Source of the DNA: Thermodesulfovibrionales bacterium
Lineage (GTDB): Bacteria > Nitrospirota > Thermodesulfovibrionia > Thermodesulfovibrionales > SM23-35
Reading direction: 5' to 3'
Assembly: GCA_020062205.1 (NCBI GenBank)
Contig: JAGUWT010000238.1
Span: forward strand, 1-5,512
Length of the DNA: 5,512 nt
In this document: positions 1 through 5,512 of the stretch, one piece after another
Position numbering within the stretch: position 1 is the stretch's first letter
How the letters are laid out: every line of letters begins with the position of its first letter
The notes under the pieces: model-generated
What the model saw: only the letters and a program-made list of their open reading frames with translations
Database searches by the model: none
What the model was told of the DNA's origin: nothing
Position numbers and translations under genes: made by a program

Positions 1-8
1 TATCTGTT

Positions 9-1376
9 TTAGTCTTTCGGGCTGAATTTTTTTAATTTGGTATAGAGGGATTTCCGTGTAATACCAAGCATCTTTGCAGCTTTTGACTTGTTCCCATGAA
101 CCTTTTTGAGTGTATTGATAATCAGTTCCCGTTCAACCTCTTTCAGAGAAGCCTCTGATAAAGGACTGTGGATTAATTCATCTCTTCTTTGCATTCTTCT
201 AAACTCTACTGGCAAATCATCCAGGGTTATTACCTCATCCTTTGATATCAGTACACTTTTTGCGATAACATTTCCAAGTTCTCTCACATTACCCCGCCAT
301 TGATATTCTATAAAAGCAGCCATCGCCTCTGGAGAAACAGAGGTTACATGTTTCTTTTCTTGCTTTGAGGCGCTCTCAATGTAGTGTGCTACAAGTAAGG
401 GAATATCCTCCGTCCTTTCACGAAGTGGAGGAAGCTTGATATGGATGACATGAAGCCTAAAAAAGAGATCTTCTCTGAAGTTCCCTCTTTTGACCTCTTT
501 CTGAAGATCTCTGTTTGTTGCTGTTATAAGTCTGAAATCAAGTTTAATCTTTTTCGTGCTCCCTATCCTTTCAATCTCCTTTTCCTCAATAATCCTCAGG
601 AGTTTAGACTGAAGGTCTAAGCTTAGGTCACCAATCTCATCAAGGAAAATCGTTCCGCCCATTGCACGTTCAAATTTGCCAATATGTTTTGCATAGGCAT
701 TGGTAAATGCGCCCCGTTCAAATCCAAAAAGTTCTGATTCAAGGAGTGTTTGAGGAATAGCAGTGCAATTGACAGTCACAATAGGGCCTTCATTACGATG
801 GCTATTAAAATGTATTGCCTTCGCTACTAATTCTTTCCCTGTCCCTGTTTCCCCCGTAATGAGGACATTTAAATCTGAATCTCTTACTGTTTCTATAAGG
901 TGAAATATGCGCTTCATTTCATTGGATTTTCCAATGATATTCGAAAAGCTATATGTTTCTGTTATCTCACTTTTGAGGAGACTTATCTCAGACCTCAGGC
1001 GCTTCTGCTCAACTGCCTTTTCCATGATTACTCTGAGCTGGGAAAAGTCAGGGGGTTTCACGAGATAATAAAATGCCCCTTCTTTTATTGCATTCACTGC
1101 GGAATCCACATTGCCATAAGCTGTAAGTAAAATTACCGGAATATCTGGATAGTGTCTCCTAACGTAATGAAATATATCAAAACCACTCCCACCAGTCATA
1201 ACAACATCGGTGACTATTACATCTATGTTATCACCACTATCAAGGATATCCATCGCCTCCTTGTAACTCTTTGCTGTTATCACATTATAGAAAAAGCTAT
1301 CGCTGAAAACTGCAGCCATCACCTTCAAGGCATTCGGTTCGTCGTCAATAAAAAAAACAGTTGGGCGGCTATTCAT
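9..1376 (-). CDS. sigma54-dependent response regulator, NtrC family (receiver + AAA+ + Fis-type HTH)
   Basis: This is a complete 455-residue enhancer-binding activator of sigma54 RNA polymerase. The receiver domain spans about residues 5-125, with acidic pair D11/D12, phosphoacceptor D57, T85 and K107 all present, so control by a partner histidine kinase is expected; no kinase is in the window. The AAA+ domain spans about 145-385: Walker A GETGTGKE (175-182), Walker B IFLDE (243-247), the sigma54-contact loop at 222-227, the arginine pair R301/R307 in FREDLFFRL, and WRGNVREL (360-367, sensor II). A Fis-type helix-turn-helix lies at about 411-451. The sigma54-contact loop reads GAFTNA instead of the usual GAFTGA; the threonine is kept. 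An in-frame TAA lies two codons upstream, so ATG 1376 is the first available start; no Shine-Dalgarno sits at normal spacing (GGGG is 15 nt away). It is divergent from the PilZ gene, whose sigma54 promoter is its likely target (inference). The family is certain; the exact orthologue (ZraR/HydG/AtoC-like) is not. Confidence 0.96.
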   Translation of the reverse strand: MNSRPTVFFIDDEPNALKVMAAVFSDSFFYNVITAKSYKEAMDILDSGDNIDVIVTDVVMTGGSGFDIFHYVRRHYPDIPVILLTAYGNVDSAVNAIKEGAFYYLVKPPDFSQLRVIMEKAVEQKRLRSEISLLKSEITETYSFSNIIGKSNEMKRIFHLIETVRDSDLNVLITGETGTGKELVAKAIHFNSHRNEGPIVTVNCTAIPQTLLESELFGFERGAFTNAYAKHIGKFERAMGGTIFLDEIGDLSLDLQSKLLRIIEEKEIERIGSTKKIKLDFRLITATNRDLQKEVKRGNFREDLFFRLHVIHIKLPPLRERTEDIPLLVAHYIESASKQEKKHVTSVSPEAMAAFIEYQWRGNVRELGNVIAKSVLISKDEVITLDDLPVEFRRMQRRDELIHSPLSEASLKEVERELIINTLKKVHGNKSKAAKMLGITRKSLYTKLKKFSPKD

Positions 1377-1469
1377 CTTAAATTACGTAATCCCCTTTGA
1401 TAAGAAAAAGCCTTCGCACAATCAATAATGAAAAGATATAAAAGATACTATGCTGTATTTCTCAATATT

Positions 1470-1499
1470 AAAGTAAGGCATAGGAATACTCCCTGTCAA
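1470..1499 (-). promoter_or_regulatory. candidate sigma70 promoter for the response regulator
   Basis: On the minus strand there is an exact TTGACA -35 hexamer (1499-1494), then an 18-nt spacer and a poor -10 TACTTT (1475-1470). Transcription would start near 1463 and give an untranslated leader of about 86 nt before ATG 1376. The -35 is perfect, but the -10 matches only at its most conserved ends, so this is a tentative call. No sigma54-type element was found facing the regulator, which suggests that it is not transcribed by the same sigma factor it activates. Confidence 0.35.
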
Positions 1500-1500
1500 G

Positions 1501-1531
1501 CAAATGGGGGTTATTTGTGTCAAATGAGGTT
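1501..1531. repeat. short CAAATG direct repeat with interposed inverted half-site
   Basis: CAAATGGGGGTT at 1501 is echoed by CAAATGAGGTT at 1521, with the starts exactly 20 bp apart. Between them ATTTG (1513-1517) forms small inverted repeats with both flanking CAAAT copies. The cluster sits directly upstream of the candidate -35 of the response regulator gene, a common place for an activator or repressor site. The motifs are short and the region is AT-rich, so chance is a real possibility. Confidence 0.25.
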
Positions 1532-1568
1532 GGTTGGGATTGTTGAGAAGTGGATCTAAGCTTGATGC

Positions 1569-1614
1569 AACTGTAAAATCTTCCGACAGTTTAGTGTCGG
1601 AAGATTTTACAGTT
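1569..1614. repeat. perfect 20-bp inverted repeat, likely enhancer (upstream activating sequence)
   Basis: Arms 1569-1588 and 1595-1614 are exact reverse complements, with a 6-nt centre GTTTAG. Each arm contains TGT-N11-ACA (1572-1588 and 1595-1611), and the left site extends to AACTGT-N11-ACAGTT (1569-1591). The two sites are centred 23 bp apart, about two helical turns. The centre of the element lies about 120 bp upstream of the start predicted from the sigma54 element at 1686-1702, the usual distance for an enhancer bound by an NtrC-family protein, and the divergent gene encodes such a protein. The repeat is seen directly; the binding role is inference. It could instead be a terminator of an unseen transcript or a dispersed repeat. 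A T-rich but interrupted stretch follows on the plus strand. Confidence 0.6.
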
Positions 1615-1685
1615 TATCTATCTTTATACATGCAACAACTTTAAAATATCCTTTGAAATCAATATTATTTAAAAACTAAACTCCT

Positions 1686-1702
1686 TTGGCCCAAAACTTG
1701 CT
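1686..1702 (+). promoter_or_regulatory. sigma54 (RpoN) -24/-12 promoter for the PilZ gene
   Basis: TTGGCCCAAAACTTGCT matches the sigma54 consensus TTGGCAC-N5-TTGCW at nearly every defined position. The GG at 1688-1689 and the GC at 1700-1701 have the required spacing. The differences are C for A in the -24 box and A for the less conserved G after it. Transcription would start near 1713, only about 10 nt before ATG 1723. The call is supported by the enhancer-like inverted repeat about 120 bp upstream and by the divergent sigma54 activator gene. Confidence 0.7.
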
Positions 1703-1722
1703 ATAGATGATTGATAAAACAG

Positions 1723-2082
1723 ATGATAAAATTTACATGTCCAAAATGCAAAAAAGATTCATATAGTTCTTCATCAATAGCATTTACTGCTTGCCCCTTT
1801 TGTGGCGTCTTCTTCAGTGGAGAACATGGACGTGAAAGAAGGGAAGAAAAACGGATCAGAAGTGAAATTCCTGTTGTTCTTTCCCATGAGGGGCAAAATG
1901 TTGAAGCACTCATATCTGACCTATCAGAAGGGGGGATTGGTATCAACATCTTTGGACCTCCGCCCATATCCGAGGGAGATGTCATAGATCTTTCAATAAG
2001 GGGGTTACAGCTACGGGTAAAGGTCATGTGGGTGAAGAACATGGCTACAGAATCATTAGCAGGCCTCAGAAGATTCAATTAA
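1723..2082 (+). CDS. zinc-ribbon/PilZ domain protein, candidate c-di-GMP effector
   Basis: This is a small soluble protein of 119 residues with no signal peptide or membrane segment. Residues 6-27 form a four-cysteine zinc ribbon (CPKC at 6-9, CPFC at 24-27). About residues 37-118 look like a PilZ domain, with the basic motif R40-E-E-K-R44 and the D66-x-S68-x-x-G71 motif, followed by a hydrophobic beta pattern (VKVMWV) and the closing AGLRRFN. The arginine pair and the D-x-S-x-x-G motif are the residues that bind c-di-GMP in PilZ proteins, so binding is plausible but unproven. ATG 1723 was chosen over TTG 1711, which would precede the predicted sigma54 transcript start; the zinc ribbon excludes any later start. 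No Shine-Dalgarno is visible. It is divergent from an NtrC-type regulator that may control it. The effector target is not known from sequence; regulation of motility, adhesion or exopolysaccharide is typical for the family. Confidence 0.87.
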   Translation: MIKFTCPKCKKDSYSSSSIAFTACPFCGVFFSGEHGRERREEKRIRSEIPVVLSHEGQNVEALISDLSEGGIGINIFGPPPISEGDVIDLSIRGLQLRVKVMWVKNMATESLAGLRRFN

Positions 2083-2135
2083 TTGCATATTTCTGCTCAG
2101 TAAATCTTTTCTTCTGAACCATTCCCCTTTGCACT

Positions 2136-2155
2136 CGAAAAATGTTTTTCGTTTT
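2136..2155 (+). terminator. weak terminator-like hairpin after the PilZ gene
   Basis: CGAAAA (2136-2141) pairs with TTTTCG (2146-2151) across the 4-nt loop ATGT and is followed by four T residues. It lies about 55 nt after the PilZ stop and before secA, a sensible place for a terminator. The stem is short and mostly A-T, so its strength is doubtful and some readthrough into secA is likely. Confidence 0.3.
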
Positions 2156-2168
2156 CCTCCACGATTCA

Positions 2169-2198
2169 TTGCATTCTTTGCATTAATTCTATTATATT
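2169..2198 (+). promoter_or_regulatory. candidate sigma70 promoter for secA
   Basis: TTGCAT (2169-2174) and TATATT (2193-2198) are separated by 18 nt; TATTAT at 2190-2195 is an alternative -10 with 15-nt spacing. Transcription would begin about 2205, almost at the secA ATG at 2208, so the message from this promoter would be nearly leaderless. The region is AT-rich and such matches occur by chance, hence the low confidence. Confidence 0.3.
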
Positions 2199-2207
2199 TA
2201 AATACGT

Positions 2208-4880
2208 ATGGTTGGAACAATTTTGAAGAAAGTCTTCGGGACAAAAAATGATCGTGAACTCAAGAGACTTTGGCCAATAGTTGAAAAAATCAATTCAAGA
2301 GAGCCACATATAGCCAGTCTTTCAGACACACAGATCAAAGATAAGACCGAAGAATTTAAGAGAAGACCTGAAGCAGGCGAAACGCTCGACGAAATTATGT
2401 TCGATGCCTTTGCCGTAGTTCGTGAAGTATCCAGACGCAAACTCAATATGAGGCATTTTGACGTTCAGATACTCGGGGGCATTGTGCTCCATGAGGGTAA
2501 AATCGCAGAAATGAAGACAGGAGAAGGGAAAACCCTTGTTGCTACCCTCCCTGTCTATCTGAATGCTCTTGAAGGCAGAGGTGTACATCTTGTTACAGTC
2601 AATGATTATCTTGCAAAGAGGGATACGCAATGGATGGGTCCTATTTATCACTTTCTTGGCCTTACCATAGGCGCTATCCAGCATGATAGTTCATTCATCT
2701 ATGATCCATCATATTTTTCTTCTGATAAGAGATTGGATTTTCTGAGGCCGTGTTCGAGAAAGGAAGCCTATTCAGCAGATATAACGTACGGAACGAATAA
2801 CGAATTTGGATTTGATTACCTCAGGGATAATATGAAATATGAGATCGTTGATTATTGTCAGCGGGAATTACATTATGCGATAGTGGATGAGGTAGACAGT
2901 ATCCTTATTGATGAGGCAAGGACACCCCTTATTATATCCGGGCCTTCAGAGGAATCGACAGATAAGTATTATAAGATAGACAAAATTATCCCGAGGCTTC
3001 AGAAAGATGTTGATTACACCATTGATGAAAAGGCAAAAACGGCAATTCTTACTGAAGAAGGCAATATCAAGGTGGAAAGACTGCTCGGTACAGACAACCT
3101 GTATGACCCATCAAATATTGAGCTTGTCCACCATGTTCTGCAAGCACTCAAGGCATATACCCTTTTCAAAAGGGATGTTGACTATGTTGTTAAAGATGGT
3201 GAAGTCATTATCGTAGATGAATTTACTGGCAGACTTATGCCTGGAAGGCGCTGGTCAGACGGACTTCATCAGGCAGTAGAGGCAAAGGAAGGCGTCAAAA
3301 TAGAAAGCGAAAATCAAACCCTCGCAACAATCACGTTTCAGAATTACTTCAGGATGTACAATAAGCTTGCGGGAATGACAGGAACAGCAGATACAGAGGC
3401 AGAAGAATTTGCAAAGATCTATAATCTCGAGGTAGTCGTCATACCGACAAATAAGCCCATGATACGGTTCGACCATCCTGATGTGATTTATAAGACAGAA
3501 AAAGGAAAATTCAATGCAGCTATAAAAGAAATAGAAGAACTCCATAAACAAGGACAACCTGTCCTTGTTGGCACGATATCAATAGAAAAGTCAGAATTAC
3601 TCAGCCATCTTTTAAAGAAAAAGGGTATCTCCCATTCAGTTCTCAATGCAAAATACCATGAGAAAGAAGCAGAGATTATTGCTCAGGCTGGACGGAATAG
3701 TGCTGTTACCATAGCTACCAATATGGCTGGAAGAGGAACCGACATCATTCTTGGGGGTAACCCTGAAGGTCTCGCAAGGGACTTCCTGAGAGACAAAAAG
3801 GATTATACAGAAGAAGACTGGATGAAGACATTTTCAAAATCAGAAGAGATATGCAGACAGGATAGGGAAAAGGTGCTATCTGTCGGTGGCTTTCATATCC
3901 TCGGGACAGAAAGGCATGAGGCAAGGAGAATAGACAATCAATTACGCGGGCGGTCAGGAAGACAAGGCGATCCGGGTTCCTCAAAATTTTATCTATCACT
4001 TGAGGATGATCTCATGAGGATCTTTGGCTCTGACAGGATATCTGGCCTTATGGGTAAACTTGGTATGGATGAAGACATGCCCATAGAAAATAAGATGATA
4101 ACAAAAGCTATAGAGAATGCGCAGAAACGTGTTGAGGCACATAACTTTGACATACGGAAGCACCTTATCGAGTATGACGATGTGATGAACAAGCAAAGAA
4201 CAGAGATATACGCCTTTCGAAAGGAAATCCTCCAGGGTGAAAATCTCAAGGATCGTATATACAGTATGATGGATGAGATTGTTGATGAAGTTCTTGAAAT
4301 TTATTGTCCTGAAGAAAAACACAAAGAGGATTGGGATCTGAAAGGGCTCAAAGATTCTTTCTACGGAATATTTTCGCTTGTGCCTGATGTTACACCTACC
4401 GATCTGCATTCTGTGCGAGAGATGCTCACTCCACAGATAAGGGATGCTTATGAGAAGAAGGAATCAGAAGCTGGCAGTGATCTCATGCGATACCTTGAGC
4501 GTGTTGTTATGCTTCAAGTCATTGATACGCAGTGGAAAGACCATTTACTTGCCATGGATCACCTGAAAGAAGGTATCGGGCTCAGAGGTTATGGCCAGAA
4601 GGATCCTCTTGTGGAATATAAAAAAGAGGCATTCGATATGTTTGCAGAGATGACAGGGAGGCTTTCAACAGAGGTTGTCAGGAGACTATGCAAAATACAG
4701 GTACAAAAACAAGAAACAGTAAAAAAAGAGACCTCTCGGCAGATGAGGCTTCAGTATAACAGAGGCGGCGAAGCTACTCACGTTCAGACGGTAAGGAGTG
4801 GCAAAAAGGTTGGCAGAAATGATCCCTGTCCCTGCGGGAGTGGGAAAAAATTTAAGAAATGCTGTGGCGTGAATGGCTAA
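2208..4880 (+). CDS. secA: preprotein translocase ATPase SecA
   Basis: This complete 890-residue SecA is the cytosolic and membrane-bound ATPase that drives unfolded preproteins through SecYEG. NBD1 has Walker A MKTGEGKT (102-109), VNDYLAKRD (131-139), TYGTNNEFGFDYLRDN (193-208) and the Walker B region VDEVDSILIDEARTP (226-240). The preprotein cross-linking domain follows (about 246-385), then GMTGTADTE (389-397). NBD2 has TNMAGRGTDI (504-513) and QLRGRSGRQGDPG (578-590). The helical scaffold and wing include HLIEYDDVMNKQR (652-664) and QWKDHLLAMDHLKEGIGLRG (775-794). A basic linker leads to a SEC-C zinc motif with C874, C876, C885 and C886. About 25 residues at 160-188 are extra compared with the E. 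coli protein; this insertion occurs in several non-enterobacterial SecA lineages. The start fits the conserved N-terminus (LKKVFGTKNDRELKRL), although no Shine-Dalgarno precedes it. The next gene overlaps its last 8 nt. Confidence 0.99.
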   Translation: MVGTILKKVFGTKNDRELKRLWPIVEKINSREPHIASLSDTQIKDKTEEFKRRPEAGETLDEIMFDAFAVVREVSRRKLNMRHFDVQILGGIVLHEGKIAEMKTGEGKTLVATLPVYLNALEGRGVHLVTVNDYLAKRDTQWMGPIYHFLGLTIGAIQHDSSFIYDPSYFSSDKRLDFLRPCSRKEAYSADITYGTNNEFGFDYLRDNMKYEIVDYCQRELHYAIVDEVDSILIDEARTPLIISGPSEESTDKYYKIDKIIPRLQKDVDYTIDEKAKTAILTEEGNIKVERLLGTDNLYDPSNIELVHHVLQALKAYTLFKRDVDYVVKDGEVIIVDEFTGRLMPGRRWSDGLHQAVEAKEGVKIESENQTLATITFQNYFRMYNKLAGMTGTADTEAEEFAKIYNLEVVVIPTNKPMIRFDHPDVIYKTEKGKFNAAIKEIEELHKQGQPVLVGTISIEKSELLSHLLKKKGISHSVLNAKYHEKEAEIIAQAGRNSAVTIATNMAGRGTDIILGGNPEGLARDFLRDKKDYTEEDWMKTFSKSEEICRQDREKVLSVGGFHILGTERHEARRIDNQLRGRSGRQGDPGSSKFYLSLEDDLMRIFGSDRISGLMGKLGMDEDMPIENKMITKAIENAQKRVEAHNFDIRKHLIEYDDVMNKQRTEIYAFRKEILQGENLKDRIYSMMDEIVDEVLEIYCPEEKHKEDWDLKGLKDSFYGIFSLVPDVTPTDLHSVREMLTPQIRDAYEKKESEAGSDLMRYLERVVMLQVIDTQWKDHLLAMDHLKEGIGLRGYGQKDPLVEYKKEAFDMFAEMTGRLSTEVVRRLCKIQVQKQETVKKETSRQMRLQYNRGGEATHVQTVRSGKKVGRNDPCPCGSGKKFKKCCGVNG

Positions 4881-5512
4881 GATATTTTTCATAGGGCATA
4901 GTACATTAAGGAATGATTATAAGGATGTGTTTGTATCCAATGGCCAAATCTTTGAAACATTTCAATCAATAAGTGCAGCCATACCAAAATTAGATGAAAA
5001 GGCTGATTTACTCATCATAGACATAGCACAATCCACTGATCCATCTTTTAAGGAATTTCTCAAGCAGTCAATACACATCCCCAAAATTATCATTACCCAT
5101 ACTCAGTCTTTTAGAGGCATGGTAACCCTCTTAAAACAACCGCTCACGTACCTTCTGTATACACCAGGGGTAAAGGAGCTCTGGTATTTTGCCAAACGGT
5201 TACTCAGAGAAAAGGAATTAATCAATGAATATAACCAGTTAAAAGATAGCCTTTCGGTAGTAAAACGCGAACTGGACTTCTACAAAGATTTAAACAGAAC
5301 CCTCACCTCTTCCTTAGAATTAAATAATGTCCTTGTTACCATAATGAAGAAGGCAAAAGAGATAACGAATGCTGAGGCATGGTCAGTGCTTTTAGTAGAT
5401 CAAAATACAGGAGAGATGGTTTTCAAGAAGACAGAGGATAAAAAGAAAACAAAAGAAATTCAAAGATTAAGGATGAGAATCGGAGAAGGTATTTGCGGCT
5501 GGGTAGCGCAGA
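4873..5512 (+). CDS. pseudo-receiver/GAF domain signalling protein, 3' end beyond the window
   Basis: An open frame of 213 codons runs from ATG 4873 to the window edge without a stop. Its start overlaps the secA stop by 8 nt, so translation coupled to secA is likely; no good Shine-Dalgarno is seen. Residues 1-112 follow a receiver-like alpha/beta pattern: strand KIFFIG, then LLIIDIAQ with D50 at the phosphoacceptor position, then KIIITHT with T75. The N-terminal acidic pair is replaced by G8/H9 and the conserved lysine by T97, so ordinary phosphorylation is doubtful. A charged helical linker (about 108-145, probably a coiled coil) leads into a GAF domain that starts near DLNRTLTSSLELNNVL (139-154) and continues through EAWSVLLVDQNTGEMVF to GEGICGWVAQ, where the window ends. 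GAF domains bind small ligands or mediate dimerisation. The missing C-terminus could be GGDEF, HD-GYP, a histidine kinase or nothing further; the visible sequence does not decide. Confidence 0.85.
   Translation, partial: MAKIFFIGHSTLRNDYKDVFVSNGQIFETFQSISAAIPKLDEKADLLIIDIAQSTDPSFKEFLKQSIHIPKIIITHTQSFRGMVTLLKQPLTYLLYTPGVKELWYFAKRLLREKELINEYNQLKDSLSVVKRELDFYKDLNRTLTSSLELNNVLVTIMKKAKEITNAEAWSVLLVDQNTGEMVFKKTEDKKKTKEIQRLRMRIGEGICGWVAQ

Larger units (their letters stand above)
1377..1722. promoter_or_regulatory. divergent intergenic control region
   Basis: This 346-bp stretch separates the starts of the divergent regulator and PilZ genes. It holds a candidate sigma70 promoter for the regulator on its left, the repeated CAAATG motifs at 1501-1531, the long inverted repeat at 1569-1614, an AT-rich stretch at about 1636-1680, and the sigma54 element at 1686-1702. 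An IHF-like partial match (AATCAA at 1657-1662, with a poor second half) lies between the inverted repeat and the sigma54 element. That is where a DNA-bending site is often found in such promoters, but the match is too weak to call. No convincing gene or RNA gene was seen. Confidence 0.7.

Noticed and set aside
1428..1559. A 43-codon open frame on the plus strand between the divergent genes, ending just before the long inverted repeat
   Set aside because: It has no ribosome site, no recognisable domain and a composition typical of random AT-rich sequence. The inverted repeat would make a tidy terminator for it, but nothing else supports a gene.
1569..1616. Long inverted repeat read as an intrinsic terminator
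   Set aside because: It lies between two divergent starts with no convincing gene ending at it, the following T stretch is interrupted, and the minus-strand side has no T tract. An enhancer role fits the surroundings better, although termination is not excluded.
1657..1669. IHF-binding site between the inverted repeat and the sigma54 promoter
   Set aside because: The first half (AATCAA) matches but the TTR half does not, and AT-rich DNA gives such partial matches easily.
1653..1682. Alternative sigma70 promoter for the PilZ gene (TTGAAA, 18 nt, TAAACT)
   Set aside because: Both hexamers are partial matches in a very AT-rich stretch; the sigma54 element is far closer to its consensus and fits the divergent activator. 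It could still give basal expression.
1711..1722. Upstream TTG start adding four residues (MIKQ) to the PilZ protein
   Set aside because: It lies before or at the transcript start predicted from the sigma54 element, lacks a Shine-Dalgarno, and ATG 1723 already gives a complete zinc ribbon.
1701..2078. A 125-residue minus-strand open frame opposite the PilZ gene
   Set aside because: It is the antisense of a gene with clear zinc-ribbon and PilZ motifs and shows no domain pattern of its own.
3996..4409. Long minus-strand open frames within secA
   Set aside because: They are shadows of the secA frame, with no recognisable domains or start signals.

Overview
The window holds four protein genes in an AT-rich, non-enterobacterial style of sequence: a divergent pair in the left half and a secA-led pair in the right half. 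From left to right they are (1) a complete sigma54-dependent response regulator of the NtrC family on the minus strand, (2) a small zinc-ribbon/PilZ protein on the plus strand, (3) a complete secA on the plus strand, and (4) the first 213 codons of a pseudo-receiver/GAF protein that overlaps the end of secA and runs off the window. The SecA carries an extra segment around residues 160-188 and a C-terminal SEC-C zinc motif. Together with sigma54 regulators and c-di-GMP-type domains, this suggests a Gram-negative, deltaproteobacterial or Nitrospirota-like bacterium. That placement is an impression, not a proven assignment.

The most informative part is the roughly 350-bp region between the two divergent starts (1377-1722). 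It contains a near-consensus sigma54 -24/-12 element (1686-1702) pointing at the PilZ gene. About 120 bp upstream of the predicted transcription start lies a perfect 20-bp inverted repeat with a 6-nt centre (1569-1614). Each arm of the repeat can also be read as a TGT-N11-ACA site, and the two sites are centred 23 bp apart. This is the usual architecture of an enhancer-activated sigma54 promoter, and the divergent gene encodes exactly the kind of protein that would bind such an enhancer. The simplest model is that the regulator activates the zinc-ribbon/PilZ gene from the inverted repeat. The sequence elements are seen directly; the link between them is inference.

To the right, a 125-bp gap containing a weak terminator-like hairpin and a possible sigma70 promoter leads into secA, the ATPase of the general secretion pathway. 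The pseudo-receiver/GAF gene begins 8 nt inside the secA stop region, so it is probably translated by coupling. Its output domain lies beyond the window. A c-di-GMP or kinase output is plausible for this architecture but not visible. No RNA genes, insertion sequences or CRISPR arrays were seen.
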